From positions 17,869 to 81,868 of the forward strand of contig CADEDU010000003.1 in NCBI GenBank assembly GCA_902826155.1: a stretch of DNA of 64,000 bases, written 5' to 3'. This document shows, one piece after another, positions 24,395-32,988 of the stretch. This DNA is from an uncultured beta proteobacterium (GTDB lineage Bacteria > Pseudomonadota > Gammaproteobacteria > Burkholderiales > SG8-39). Both the position numbers and the translations under genes were made by a program. The notes beneath the pieces are model-generated. The model had not been told where the DNA came from, searched no databases, and saw only the letters and a program-made list of their open reading frames with translations. Position 1 is the stretch's first letter, and every line of letters begins with the position of its first letter.

Positions 24395-26602
24395 ATGGAG
24401 ACATCGAGGAGAGTCCGGTCGCGGCGTGCCTGCGTCGCGTTGCTTGGCGCAGGGCTGGTGTTCGCGTTCACACAAGCCACGAACGTGCGCGCACACGAGC
24501 CCGGCGCAACCACGCGCCACGGTGCCGAAGGGTTCAAGAAGGATCCCGAACTGCGCACCGTGTGGGAACTGCTCGAGTCCCGGCACGGACGTGCCACGCC
24601 GATCAATGCCGATGAGCGCAGCAGCGACCATCGCGCCGATCATGGCGGGCTGGATAACGTCAGCGTCGACAAGCTCGAGCGCATGGCCAATCCGCTCGCG
24701 GGCGTCAATCCGCGCAGTCGTGCCACGCCGCTGCAACTGGCCCAGGCGCAGATCAACGCGGCAAGCGGCACGCCCGATCAGATCGGGCAATGGTCGGGGC
24801 TGATCGATTTGCCGCTGGTGCCGATCTTCGCGGCGCTGCTGCCCAACGGCAAGGTGCTGATGTGGGACTCGGTCGGCGACAACCCGACCGAGTCGTACGC
24901 GACGCACAACTTCACGCGCGCGGCGGTGTGGGATCCGGCTACCAACACCCATGTACGCGTCGACGTGTCGAGCTACAACATCTTCTGCGCCGGCTTCGCG
25001 CACATGGCCGACGGACGCATCTTCGTGGCCGGCGGCAACAAGGACGCCGCACTGAACGGCATTCGCCAGACGCACATCTTCGATCACAACACCAACAGCT
25101 GGTCCCGCGGACCCGACATGGCGTTCGAGCGCTGGTATCCATCGGTGGCGGCACTGGCCAACGGCGAACACTTCGTGATGGCGGGCGGCCCCAGCACGCA
25201 CGAGGTACGCCAGCTCAACAACACGATGCGCTCGCTCACCGGCGCGAGCATCGCGCACAGCCGCGAGTATCCGTTCATCCAGACCGCGCCCGATGGCCGT
25301 GTGCTCTACGTCGGGCCGCAGCAGGCGATGCGATTGATCGACACCGCCGGCACCGGCAGCGTGCAAGGCATGGGCAATCGCGACAGCCTGTACCGCTCGT
25401 ACGGCAGCTACGCGATGTACGACATCGGCAAGGTGCTCGTCTCGGGCGGCGGCACCAGCTCCGCCACCGTCGTGAACATGATCGGCAGTGCACTGTCGGC
25501 CGCGGCCACCACCAACATGACCTACTCGCGCCGCCAGCACAATCTCACCGTGCTGGCCAACGGACACGTACTCGCCACCGGCGGGTTGAGCAGTCAGGCC
25601 GGTCTGCTCGATCTGAACGCGCCGGTGTTCGCCGCCGAGAACTGGAACCCGTCGACCGGTCTGTGGACCGAGCTGGCGAGCGCCGCGATCACCCGCCAGT
25701 ACCACTCGTTCTCGCTGCTGCTGCCCGACGGCCGCGTGCTCACCGGCGGTGGCGGCATCTGCGGCGTGTGCTTCGATCAGGGCTATCTGCGCAAGGACAT
25801 GGAGATCTTCACGCCACCGTATCTGTTCCGACGCGACGGCTCGGGACAGCTCGCGGCACGCCCGACGATCAGTGCTGCGCCGACGTCAGTGAACTATGCG
25901 CAAAGTTTCGCGGTGAGCACACCCGATGCGACGGTAATCAGCAAGGTCGCGCTGGTGCGCCTGGGAGCGCCGACACACGGCCAGGATCAGGGCCAGCGCT
26001 ACGTGCCGCTCAACTTCACGGTCGGCAGCGGTCAGGTGAACGCGACCTCGCCTGCCAACGCGAACATCGCCCCGCCGGGTTACTACATGCTGTTCGTCGT
26101 GAATAGTGAAGGCGTCCCAAGCGTGTCGCGGATGGTGCGAGTCAGTGCGCCGACTCAGCAGCAATTCGCCTCTACCGCGGTGGCCCGTTCGAGCAGCAAG
26201 TGCATGGACGTGCCCGGGGGCAGCACTTCGCCGGGTGCACGGCTGCAGCAGTACAGCTGCAACAACACCAACAGTCAGCTGTTCGATTTCGTCCCGGTCG
26301 CCGGCGCAGCGAACACCTACAACATCAAGAATCGCGGCAATGGACTGTGCGTAGACATCTCCGGCGGCTCCTCCTCGACCGGCGCAGCGGTCATCCAATG
26401 GAACTGCCACGGCGGCAACAATCAGCGGTTCACGCTCAACCCGGTGAGCGGCGCGGGAGCCAAGGCGTTCCACGTGCGCCCGGTGCACAGCAACCTGTGT
26501 GTCGGCGTATCGAGCACCTCGACCAGCAACGGTGTGCAACTCACGCAACGCAGCTGCAGCACCGCCAACACGCGCATCTGGACGATCAGCGGCGCGCCGT
26601 GA
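24395..26602 (+). CDS. Secreted copper-radical oxidase (galactose oxidase-like) with ricin-type lectin domain
   Basis: This 735-residue secreted protein begins with a signal peptide (residues 1-33, ending VRA). It has a kelch-type beta-propeller (about 130-480), a galactose oxidase-like E-set domain (about 485-586) and a ricin-B/trefoil lectin domain (about 592-733). By comparison with Fusarium galactose oxidase, the Cu-radical site is complete: Cys198 in NIFCAGFAH, Tyr248 in FERWYPSVAA, Tyr436-His437 in ITRQYHSFSLLL and His528 in LGAPTHGQDQGQRYVPL. The stacking Trp of the fungal enzyme is not evident (GGPSTHE instead of GGSWSGG). Such enzymes oxidise primary alcohols or aldehydes with O2, giving H2O2. 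The lectin part probably binds polysaccharide. It precedes a RidA gene by 66 bases. Confidence 0.93.
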   Translation: METSRRVRSRRACVALLGAGLVFAFTQATNVRAHEPGATTRHGAEGFKKDPELRTVWELLESRHGRATPINADERSSDHRADHGGLDNVSVDKLERMANPLAGVNPRSRATPLQLAQAQINAASGTPDQIGQWSGLIDLPLVPIFAALLPNGKVLMWDSVGDNPTESYATHNFTRAAVWDPATNTHVRVDVSSYNIFCAGFAHMADGRIFVAGGNKDAALNGIRQTHIFDHNTNSWSRGPDMAFERWYPSVAALANGEHFVMAGGPSTHEVRQLNNTMRSLTGASIAHSREYPFIQTAPDGRVLYVGPQQAMRLIDTAGTGSVQGMGNRDSLYRSYGSYAMYDIGKVLVSGGGTSSATVVNMIGSALSAAATTNMTYSRRQHNLTVLANGHVLATGGLSSQAGLLDLNAPVFAAENWNPSTGLWTELASAAITRQYHSFSLLLPDGRVLTGGGGICGVCFDQGYLRKDMEIFTPPYLFRRDGSGQLAARPTISAAPTSVNYAQSFAVSTPDATVISKVALVRLGAPTHGQDQGQRYVPLNFTVGSGQVNATSPANANIAPPGYYMLFVVNSEGVPSVSRMVRVSAPTQQQFASTAVARSSSKCMDVPGGSTSPGARLQQYSCNNTNSQLFDFVPVAGAANTYNIKNRGNGLCVDISGGSSSTGAAVIQWNCHGGNNQRFTLNPVSGAGAKAFHVRPVHSNLCVGVSSTSTSNGVQLTQRSCSTANTRIWTISGAP

Positions 26603-26614
26603 GCCTGAACTCGC

Positions 26615-26640
26615 TTCACCCTTCACCCTCCACCCTTCCC
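26615..26640. repeat. Short CTTCACC-type intergenic repeat
   Basis: TTCACCC is repeated with variations (TTCACCC, TTCACCC, TCCACCC, TTCCCC) between the oxidase stop and the RidA gene. It is the reverse-complement type of the GTGAAGG repeats at 5463-5485 and 30046-30077. Confidence 0.5.
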
Positions 26641-26668
26641 CACCCACCACGAACCGAGGAGACAACAA

Positions 26669-27076
26669 ATGGCTGCACCGAAACGACGTCGTGTATCGAG
26701 CCCCGCCGTAGCCGAGCCCCCGCCCGAGCGCTGGTCGAACTGCCTCGTGGTGGGTGACGTCTGCTACGTCTCCGGCATGACTTCGCGCGCCAATGACGGC
26801 GTGACCATCCAGGGCGCGAACGCTTACGAGCAATCGCAGGTGATCTTCACCAAGATCAAACACATGGTCGAAGCAGCCGGCGGCACGATGGCCGACGTGG
26901 TGAAGGTGAACATCTACTGCGTGAACATCAAGGACAACACGCAGGTGTGGCGCGCGCGGCGCGAGTTCTTCCAGGGCGACTTCCCGGTGAGCACGCTGGT
27001 CGGCGTGAAGGAGCTCGGCACGCCCGACACGCTGGTGGAGATCGAGGCGGTGGCGTATCTGGGGAGCGGAGGCTGA
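26669..27076 (+). CDS. RidA-family protein lacking the catalytic Arg
   Basis: This 135-residue protein of the YjgF/RidA family normally hydrolyses reactive enamine/imine intermediates. The fold signatures are present (VVGDVCYVSGMTS, FTKIKHMVEAAGGTMADVVK, VEIEAVAYLG). The arginine that binds the substrate carboxylate in RidA proper (in PxRxxV) is Ser108 here (FPVSTLVGV). It therefore belongs to a divergent Rid subgroup, and imine deaminase activity is doubtful. An N-terminal Arg/Pro-rich extension of about 18 residues is present. The gene start follows GAGGAGACAAC, a strong ribosome binding site. Confidence 0.85.
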   Translation: MAAPKRRRVSSPAVAEPPPERWSNCLVVGDVCYVSGMTSRANDGVTIQGANAYEQSQVIFTKIKHMVEAAGGTMADVVKVNIYCVNIKDNTQVWRARREFFQGDFPVSTLVGVKELGTPDTLVEIEAVAYLGSGG

Positions 27077-27178
27077 CGCGCAGCCGTTAGACGCAGCAGC
27101 GAGGAAGCGAGCGCTGAGGCATGGAAGCGGGCGCCGACAACGGTGGACGCCGTAGGGAGCGCGGCGTGCCGTACCACC

Positions 27179-28261
27179 TCACCGCGCCGCTTCAGTGCGC
27201 CTCGCTTCCAGCCGCCGCGTCTCGCCATGCTTGAGCACGAAGAACGCCTCGGGCGCGAGCCCCGCCGCGGCGCGTTGCTCGGCCAGGACGCGCGGCGGCT
27301 CATCGAGATCTTCGTCGGTGAGATTGGCGAAGGTGCCCCAGTGAATGCCGAGCGACTGGCGCGCGCGCACGTCGCGATGCACTTGCACCGCTTCGGCCGG
27401 GTCGACGTGCATGATCTTCATGAACCAGCGCGGCGCGTACGCCCCGATCGGGATCGCGGCGAGATCGAAGCCGCCGAAGCGCTTGCCGATGTCAGCGAAA
27501 TCCTGCGAGTAGCCCGCATCGCCCGCGAAGAAGAACGAGTAGCTCGGATGCTTCACCACCCAACCGCCCCATAGCCGGGTGTTGGTGTCGGTGAAGGTGC
27601 GCCTCGACCAATGCTGCACCGGCACGAAGTGGATCTCCACGCCCCTGAGCGTTTCGCTTTGCCACCAGTCGAGCTCGCTCACGTTGGTGATGCCGAACTG
27701 CGCGAACCAGGGCTTGAGCCCGAGGCCGACGAAGAAGCGCGGCGGTCCACCCGGTTGCGCGGCAAGCTGCTTCACCGATTCGATGTCGAGGTGATCGTAG
27801 TGATCGTGCGAGATCACCACCGCGTGGATATGCGGCAGCCGATCGATCGGCGGCGAAGCGGGGACCACACGCCTCGGTCCAGCGAATCCCACAGGTGAAG
27901 CGCGCTCGGAGAACTGCGGATCGGTGATCACGTTCACGCCGGCGATCTGCACCAGCACCGTCGCATGGCCGATCCAGGTCACGCTCGGATGCGGATTGTT
28001 GGTGCGCAAGAACTCGGTCTGCGCCTGCGCTACCTCGAACTTCCATCCGCCCTCGGGCTCGCGCGGCAGCCCCTGTTGCAACTGCGCCCACTTCCACGCC
28101 CAGAAGCTGCCCTTTTGCGGATGCGGATAGTTGTTGCGGAAGCCCTCGGTCGTGTGGTGCGGCTTGGCACGGTCGAAGTAGACGTTGACGGTGGTGCACG
28201 CCGACACCGTGAGCACGAGGCCGGCGATCGCCGTCCACCAGAATCGTCGTTCGGGTGTCAC
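27179..28261 (-). CDS. Lipoprotein MBL-fold metallo-hydrolase (NAPE-PLD-like)
   Basis: This 360-residue protein has a lipoprotein signal (lipobox VSAC, Cys22), so it is probably anchored to the inner or outer membrane from the periplasmic side. The metallo-beta-lactamase fold has the zinc motif SHDHYDHLD (His152, His154, Asp156, His157), with later ligands in the HFVPVQHWS and FAGDAGYS segments and IHWGTF. The overall pattern resembles N-acylphosphatidylethanolamine phospholipase D-like hydrolases such as bacterial YfhI/UlaG-type proteins. The start is a GTG at 28261 with a weak ribosome site, 24 bases after the fumarylacetoacetase-family gene. The substrate is unknown. Confidence 0.85.
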   Translation of the reverse strand: MTPERRFWWTAIAGLVLTVSACTTVNVYFDRAKPHHTTEGFRNNYPHPQKGSFWAWKWAQLQQGLPREPEGGWKFEVAQAQTEFLRTNNPHPSVTWIGHATVLVQIAGVNVITDPQFSERASPVGFAGPRRVVPASPPIDRLPHIHAVVISHDHYDHLDIESVKQLAAQPGGPPRFFVGLGLKPWFAQFGITNVSELDWWQSETLRGVEIHFVPVQHWSRRTFTDTNTRLWGGWVVKHPSYSFFFAGDAGYSQDFADIGKRFGGFDLAAIPIGAYAPRWFMKIMHVDPAEAVQVHRDVRARQSLGIHWGTFANLTDEDLDEPPRVLAEQRAAAGLAPEAFFVLKHGETRRLEARRTEAAR

Positions 28262-28285
28262 GTCACCATTCCCTCGCGCGCGGAT

Positions 28286-29068
28286 CTACGCCTCGGCGAC
28301 CAGCGTATTGCGCAACACGCCGATGCCCACGCCTTCGACTTCGATCGTGTCGCCGGCCACCATGTCGCCATCGGCGCCTTGCGTGCCCATCCAGATCGCA
28401 TCGCCCGGATGCAGCGTGGTGGTGCGGCTCAGCTCTGCCACCCAGGTGGCGATGTCGAAGATCTGCTCGGCGGTGGTGAAGTCCTGCCACACCGTGCCGT
28501 TGTGCCGGACGATGATGCGGATGCGGCTCGGATCAAGCCCGGTGGCGATGCACGGACCGAACGGATTGAACGTGTCGGTGTTCTTGCCGCGGAACATGGT
28601 GCGATCGGCCGCCTGCCACTCGCGCTCGGTGATGTCGTTGGCCATGGTGTAGCCGAACACGTACTCGAGCGCATGCTCACGCGCGACCCGCCGCGCCTTG
28701 CGACCGATGATCACCGCGACCTGGCCTTCGGGTTGCAGCCGTCCGCAACTGTCTTTGGGCACGATGATGTTTTCTTCCGTGCCGATCAGCGCGTGCACCG
28801 AGCGGAAATTCGCTTCGGGAAACTTCGGATACACCGGCTGCTTGCCGCGGCGCTTCGCCATCGCGTCGATGTGACCGCGATGATTCGGACCGGCCACGTA
28901 GATCATCGGCGGTACGACCGGCGTCAGCAGCTTCACGCCGGCAAGCGCGTGGCTCACACGTGTGACCGTGTGTTCGGCGAACGGGCTACCTTGCACTTCG
29001 AGCACGCGATCGTCTTCGATCACACCGAAGCAGGGTCCGGCGGCGGATTGGAAGCGGCACCATTTCAT
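28286..29068 (-). CDS. Fumarylacetoacetate hydrolase-family protein
   Basis: This cytosolic enzyme of about 260 residues belongs to the FAH superfamily, which cleaves C-C bonds or decarboxylates and isomerises dicarboxylates using a divalent metal. The acidic metal-binding pattern is partly visible in PEGQVAVIIGRKARRV, FGYTMANDITEREWQ and GDAIWMGTQGADGDMVAGD. The usual ExE metal pair is EGQVA here, a modified first site. The start MKWCRFQSAAGPCFGV (base 29068) lies one base after the alcohol dehydrogenase stop, so the two are translated together. Confidence 0.82.
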   Translation of the reverse strand: MKWCRFQSAAGPCFGVIEDDRVLEVQGSPFAEHTVTRVSHALAGVKLLTPVVPPMIYVAGPNHRGHIDAMAKRRGKQPVYPKFPEANFRSVHALIGTEENIIVPKDSCGRLQPEGQVAVIIGRKARRVAREHALEYVFGYTMANDITEREWQAADRTMFRGKNTDTFNPFGPCIATGLDPSRIRIIVRHNGTVWQDFTTAEQIFDIATWVAELSRTTTLHPGDAIWMGTQGADGDMVAGDTIEVEGVGIGVLRNTLVAEA

Positions 29069-29069
29069 C

Positions 29070-30038
29070 CTATTGCTCCGGCACCAGAACGAACTTGCCT
29101 GCGGCACCGCCCTGCAAGGCGGCATACACCTCGCGCCCTTGCGACAACGGCATCGGCCTGAGGCGGTCGGGCGCGAGCAACTCGCCACGCTCGAACGCCG
29201 GGCGCAGCGACTCGAACATGCGCGCGCACTCGACTGACGTATAGAGCAGCGAATTCACCCCGACGATGACACCGCCGCGGCGATACAGATCGCGCAGCGG
29301 CATGTTGACGTAGCCATCGCGCGGCGGAATCACGATCAGCGCCAGCCGGCCGAAGCGCGCCAGCGCCGCCACCGACTGCGCCGCCCACGGGCCGGCCGTG
29401 TCGTAGATCATGTCGGCGCCATCGGGGAAATGACGCTTCACCATCGCCTCCAGCGTCTGCGTCTGATCGAGCACCAAGGTGCGAAATCCACGCGCCTCCA
29501 GCGCCTGCGCCTGCTCGGGCTTGCGCACCGCGCACAGCGCCTCGGCGCCACGCATCCGCGCGAGATGGATCGTCGCGACGCCCACGCCGCCTGCCGCACC
29601 CAGCACCACGATCTTCTCGCCTGCTTTGACGTGGCAAGTCTCGAGCGCGTACCACGCCGTCACGAACGGCACGCCGCATGCCGCAGCCGCCTCGAACGAC
29701 AGCGCATCAGGTTTGATCGCAACGCCCTCGGCCGGCATTACGATGTATTCGGCATGGCTGCCGTCACGCGTAAATCCCGGCTCCTTGCCCGATCCGAATA
29801 CCGCTTTACCGCGCAGGTGAGCGGGCCCCTGCTCCACCACGCCGGCGAAATCCCTTCCTGGCGTGCGTGGCAACGTCGTGTAGGGAAAAAATCCCATCAC
29901 GTTCGAGGTGTCGCTCTTGTTGATGCCCGCGGCCTTCACGCGTACCAGCACTTCGCCATCGCGCGGGCTCGGCGTTGGGGTATCGATGTAGGCGAGGTGA
30001 TCGAGGCTGCCTGTCCGTTCGAATCGCAGGGCTTTCAC
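29070..30038 (-). CDS. Zinc-binding-type alcohol dehydrogenase / quinone oxidoreductase
   Basis: This medium-chain dehydrogenase/reductase of about 322 residues has the quinone-oxidoreductase hallmark AGINKSDTSNVMG and the cofactor motif VLGAAGGVGVATIHLAR. The zinc-site residues of classical alcohol dehydrogenases are not evident. The start GTG at 30038 (VKALRFERTGS) matches where the family begins; the in-frame TTG 42 bases upstream would add a Pro/Thr-rich stretch encoded by the intergenic repeat at 30046. It belongs to a run with aconitase X upstream and the FAH-family gene downstream. Confidence 0.85.
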   Translation of the reverse strand: MKALRFERTGSLDHLAYIDTPTPSPRDGEVLVRVKAAGINKSDTSNVMGFFPYTTLPRTPGRDFAGVVEQGPAHLRGKAVFGSGKEPGFTRDGSHAEYIVMPAEGVAIKPDALSFEAAAACGVPFVTAWYALETCHVKAGEKIVVLGAAGGVGVATIHLARMRGAEALCAVRKPEQAQALEARGFRTLVLDQTQTLEAMVKRHFPDGADMIYDTAGPWAAQSVAALARFGRLALIVIPPRDGYVNMPLRDLYRRGGVIVGVNSLLYTSVECARMFESLRPAFERGELLAPDRLRPMPLSQGREVYAALQGGAAGKFVLVPEQ

Positions 30039-30045
30039 GGGATAA

Positions 30046-30077
30046 GGGAGTGAAGGGTGAAGGGTGAAAGGAAGGGT
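30046..30077. repeat. GTGAAGGG tandem repeat upstream of the dehydrogenase
   Basis: Successive units AGTGAAGGGTGAAGGGTGAA and AGGAAGGG form a purine-rich array just upstream of the dehydrogenase start. Its reverse type occurs after the copper oxidase (26615-26640). It leaves the dehydrogenase without a normal ribosome binding site. Confidence 0.6.
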
Positions 30078-30191
30078 CAATCGATGCGATACCGAGGCTA
30101 CTCGATTCGTTCGCGGAGTTGAACCCGAGGTAGCCGCTTCCTCACCCGCTCAGAACGTGTCGCTCAAATTTGCGACGGCACAGCGATCGCG

Positions 30192-30614
30192 CTAGAGCAG
30201 GTCGCGCAGTTCCACCACGCCGGTTTCGCCGTCGACCTGCAGTACTTGCCCGGCCGCGATGCCTCGCACGAACGCTTCGGGCACTGCCGCAACGATCGGA
30301 ATGCCGGCGAGGATCGCGCCCTGTACCACGCTCGGATCGGGCAGTCCGCCGAACAGCATCGCCACCGGATGCGTGCCGTGCTTGAACATCTGATAGAGAA
30401 AACGCCACGCGCCGGCCGAGCCGCGCGAAGTCGGCATCACCAGCACCATGCCCGCGACCGACTTGCCCTTCACGCTCGGCAGATCGCCGACGATCGTGCC
30501 ACTGCGGATGTCGACGTCGCCCAGAAACGAGATCGCGTCCCAGCTGACCAGCGCCGGTCCGCTTGCGCGCCCGGGCACCAGCCCGCGAGCGTGAATGCTG
30601 CGGGTGCTCGTCAT
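30192..30614 (-). CDS. Aconitase X small (swivel) subunit, DUF126
   Basis: This 140-residue protein corresponds to the swivel domain (DUF126) of aconitase X, a distant relative of aconitase that dehydrates hydroxyacids or hydroxyproline. Signatures are GRASGPALVSWDAISFLGD, the GxxKGKSVAGMVLVMPTSRG loop and AILAGIPIVAAVPE. The start MTSTRSIHARGL at 30614 lies 24 bases after the catalytic-subunit stop, giving the two-gene architecture typical of bacterial and archaeal AcnX. The gene is immediately upstream of the alcohol dehydrogenase. Confidence 0.88.
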   Translation of the reverse strand: MTSTRSIHARGLVPGRASGPALVSWDAISFLGDVDIRSGTIVGDLPSVKGKSVAGMVLVMPTSRGSAGAWRFLYQMFKHGTHPVAMLFGGLPDPSVVQGAILAGIPIVAAVPEAFVRGIAAGQVLQVDGETGVVELRDLL

Positions 30615-30637
30615 GATCGGCGCGCCGTCATCGCCGC

Positions 30638-31912
30638 TCACCCCGCACGCCGGCGCGGCACGAACCGGCCGCTGAGTGCCGTCTCGATCGCCTCCACCGT
30701 GCCGGTGAGCAGCGTGTCGCACTGGATCATGTCGCGCACGTACTTGGCCTGCTTGGCCGAGTCGACCACTACCGTCTGCATCGGCGGCGGCACCACGCCG
30801 AGCGCCGGATCGGGTGACACGGTGCGCGCGAAATGACACGCCATCGGACAGGTGTCGGAAACGATCTTCGCGCCGGCGCGCTCGAGTGTCGCGATCAGCC
30901 CTTCGGCTTGCGCGGCGTTGCGCACGTTGCGGCTGGTGGTGATCCACAGTTCCAGACCGTCGGCGATGCGCCGGTTCGACAGGTGCCGCGCGTAGAAGCG
31001 CATCTCCTCCATCGACGCATGCGGGCAGCCCAGATGCACGATGTCCGGTCGGTCCGAGCCGGCATGGCCGAATCGTTCGTACACGCCGCGCACGGCAGCT
31101 TCATCGATCGCCAGCGACTCGTACGTGCTGCGGCCTCGGAATGCGTCGTCGGCGCTCGCGAACGGTGGCGTCACGCCCGGCACGATGAACATGCTCGCGC
31201 CGCCGGAAGTGGCGAGCGCGGCACCGAGCGCATCAAGATCGTCGAGCGAGGGCCGACGCGGCAAGCCGTCGATCACCGGCACGCCATCGCCGACGATGGT
31301 GCCGACAGCGAAGCCGAGTGCCGAGAAGTCGGTGGTGCCATCGAGCGCGGCCTGCACCCGCACACGATGGGTGCCGCGGCGCTGCGCGTCGAGGTGGTAG
31401 CCGAAACGAGGATAGCGTCCGGTGACCGCCGCATAGATCGCGAAGTAGCCGTCGCGGTTGGAGCGCGCCCCTAACACCGAGTTGCAGAAGATCGTGACCG
31501 TCGATTCGATCGAGGTCATGTGCGTGTTCCAGGTCGGCCAGTGGCCGGCCCAGTACGGCGTGCAGGTGAGCGTGCAACTGGCGCCCATGCTGGCGTGTGC
31601 CGACTTCACGCGCTGCTGCAGACGCGCGAGCGACTCGGGCGCACCGGTCTGCGACCAATGCTCGGTGTCGGCGTTGGCCATGTTGACCGACGTTGGCACG
31701 GCGACCTGCGCACCGAGTGCCGCGAAGTCTTCCACCAGTTCGACGTCGTGCAGATACAGCGCCATGCCGGCATGCACATGCGCATAACCGATCTCGACCA
31801 TGTCGGGGGCGTCGAACGCGCGGCCGAGCTTCACCAGCCCGTCCATGGCGATACGTTTGGGCTCGCCGTGCGCGCCGTCGAGCAGCGCGCTTTCGTGGGC
31901 TGACAATCGCAT
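30638..31912 (-). CDS. Aconitase X catalytic subunit, DUF521
   Basis: This 424-residue catalytic subunit of aconitase X carries the Fe-S/active-site cysteines as CTLTCTPY (Cys113, Cys117). A second pair lies in HLGCPHASMEEM and SDTCPMACHF. Characterised members are cis-3-hydroxy-L-proline dehydratase and mevalonate-5-phosphate dehydratase; the sequence does not decide between substrates. It heads a minus-strand operon of AcnX large, AcnX small, alcohol dehydrogenase, FAH-family hydrolase and metallo-hydrolase. No proline racemase or pyrroline-2-carboxylate reductase gene is close by. Confidence 0.9.
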   Translation of the reverse strand: MRLSAHESALLDGAHGEPKRIAMDGLVKLGRAFDAPDMVEIGYAHVHAGMALYLHDVELVEDFAALGAQVAVPTSVNMANADTEHWSQTGAPESLARLQQRVKSAHASMGASCTLTCTPYWAGHWPTWNTHMTSIESTVTIFCNSVLGARSNRDGYFAIYAAVTGRYPRFGYHLDAQRRGTHRVRVQAALDGTTDFSALGFAVGTIVGDGVPVIDGLPRRPSLDDLDALGAALATSGGASMFIVPGVTPPFASADDAFRGRSTYESLAIDEAAVRGVYERFGHAGSDRPDIVHLGCPHASMEEMRFYARHLSNRRIADGLELWITTSRNVRNAAQAEGLIATLERAGAKIVSDTCPMACHFARTVSPDPALGVVPPPMQTVVVDSAKQAKYVRDMIQCDTLLTGTVEAIETALSGRFVPRRRAG

Positions 31913-32041
31913 GGCAAGGGTGTGTTATCGAGACGAAGATGGATAGCCTGCATCTTGGCGTGCCATACGGTCATGCGCAATGCCGCGCTCGCCAGGCCCC
32001 GCCTTCCGCTCGACGCGCCCGTTCGCCCGGGCGCCCAGAAA

Positions 32042-32069
32042 TGAAAACGGCAGCCCGCAGGCTGCCGTT
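32042..32069 (-). terminator. Rho-independent terminator after the PEP-CTERM gene
   Basis: A perfect 10-base stem (AACGGCAGCC pairing with GGCTGCCGTT) with a 4-base loop spans 32046-32069. Read on the minus strand it is followed by TTTTC, as expected of an intrinsic terminator, and it lies about 20 bases past the stop of the gene at 32091. Confidence 0.9.
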
Positions 32070-32090
32070 GGTCGCTCAATGCGCGGGGAT

Positions 32091-32708
32091 CTAGCGCTGG
32101 CGGCGACGGCGCATCATATAGCCCATCATGAGCAGACCGCTCGCCAGCAGCGCGTAGGTGCTGGGCTCGGGAACGGGGGCCACGGTGAAGTGAATGTCGT
32201 TGATGCCGCCATTCCACGAATCGCGCCGGAATGACAAGGTATACCCGCTCGATGACGGTCCGAGCAGCGGAAACAGTGTTGCACCGAAAGTTCCGTGGGC
32301 CAAGACACCCGTAAATGGAATGTCGACGCCGAGCGTGTCGAGGTTGTCGACCGAGTACTGAACAACCCGATTGGTATTTGGGAAGCCGCCGACGAAAAAG
32401 TCATCGAGCCTGAGCGTGTAGCCAGCGTTCGGTGTCAAAGTGAACGTCCCCACGCCATTTCCAGTGGGATCGCTCACGTAAAAGGCACCACGCCCGCTGT
32501 AGTTGCCGCTCCACACGAGCAGATTCGCCGAACATGCCACGGTGGCATTCGTCGTCGTGACGAGCCCGCCTGTGGTGCAGTCACTGCCAGCAGCGGTTCC
32601 GTTTGCGAGACTGGTATTGACGACTATCGAATCGGCATACACCGACCCCGACATCGCGAGCATGAGGCTGCCCGCGCTTATGAGCGCTTTCAGGGGCTTT
32701 GACATCAT
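32091..32708 (-). CDS. PEP-CTERM sorting-domain protein
   Basis: This secreted protein of 205 residues has an N-terminal signal peptide (ends SVYA) and a C-terminal PEP-CTERM tag at about residues 179-205 (VPEPSTYALLASGLL, then a hydrophobic stretch and RRRRQR). Such tags are recognised by the exosortase/EpsH system, usually together with exopolysaccharide production. The central domain is Gly/Thr/Asn-rich with few recognisable motifs, and its function is unknown. GGAGAAAACTAG precedes the first of two adjacent ATGs. The gene is less GC-rich than its neighbours and is followed by a strong terminator, so it is an independent unit. No exosortase is in the window. Confidence 0.92.
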   Translation of the reverse strand: MMSKPLKALISAGSLMLAMSGSVYADSIVVNTSLANGTAAGSDCTTGGLVTTTNATVACSANLLVWSGNYSGRGAFYVSDPTGNGVGTFTLTPNAGYTLRLDDFFVGGFPNTNRVVQYSVDNLDTLGVDIPFTGVLAHGTFGATLFPLLGPSSSGYTLSFRRDSWNGGINDIHFTVAPVPEPSTYALLASGLLMMGYMMRRRRQR

Positions 32709-32988
32709 CTAGTTTTCTCCGAGAGGGTTGAGGCAGCCATCGCGCTGCACCCGCCGCAACCCTAGCCCGGCGCACTGTACATCTCAAACAGATTGCGTCT
32801 TCTTTGTGAATCGCGTCGCAAGCAGGAAATGGTGAGTCATGGACGGATTGGTCAGCGATCACTATTGCGTGACCCGGCCGCCAATTCCGTCACGCGACTC
32901 GACGCGATCGGTCGAACTTGCGCCACGCCGGGACGCGCCAACTTCTGACCATTTACGAGGTCCTCCGTAGCGCCGTCAGCGGCGCTAA

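Noticed and set aside
24191..25705. Long N-terminal extension of the phosphotransferase frame on the minus strand
   Set aside because: It is antisense to the copper oxidase; the enzyme starts at GTG 24190 with a ribosome site.
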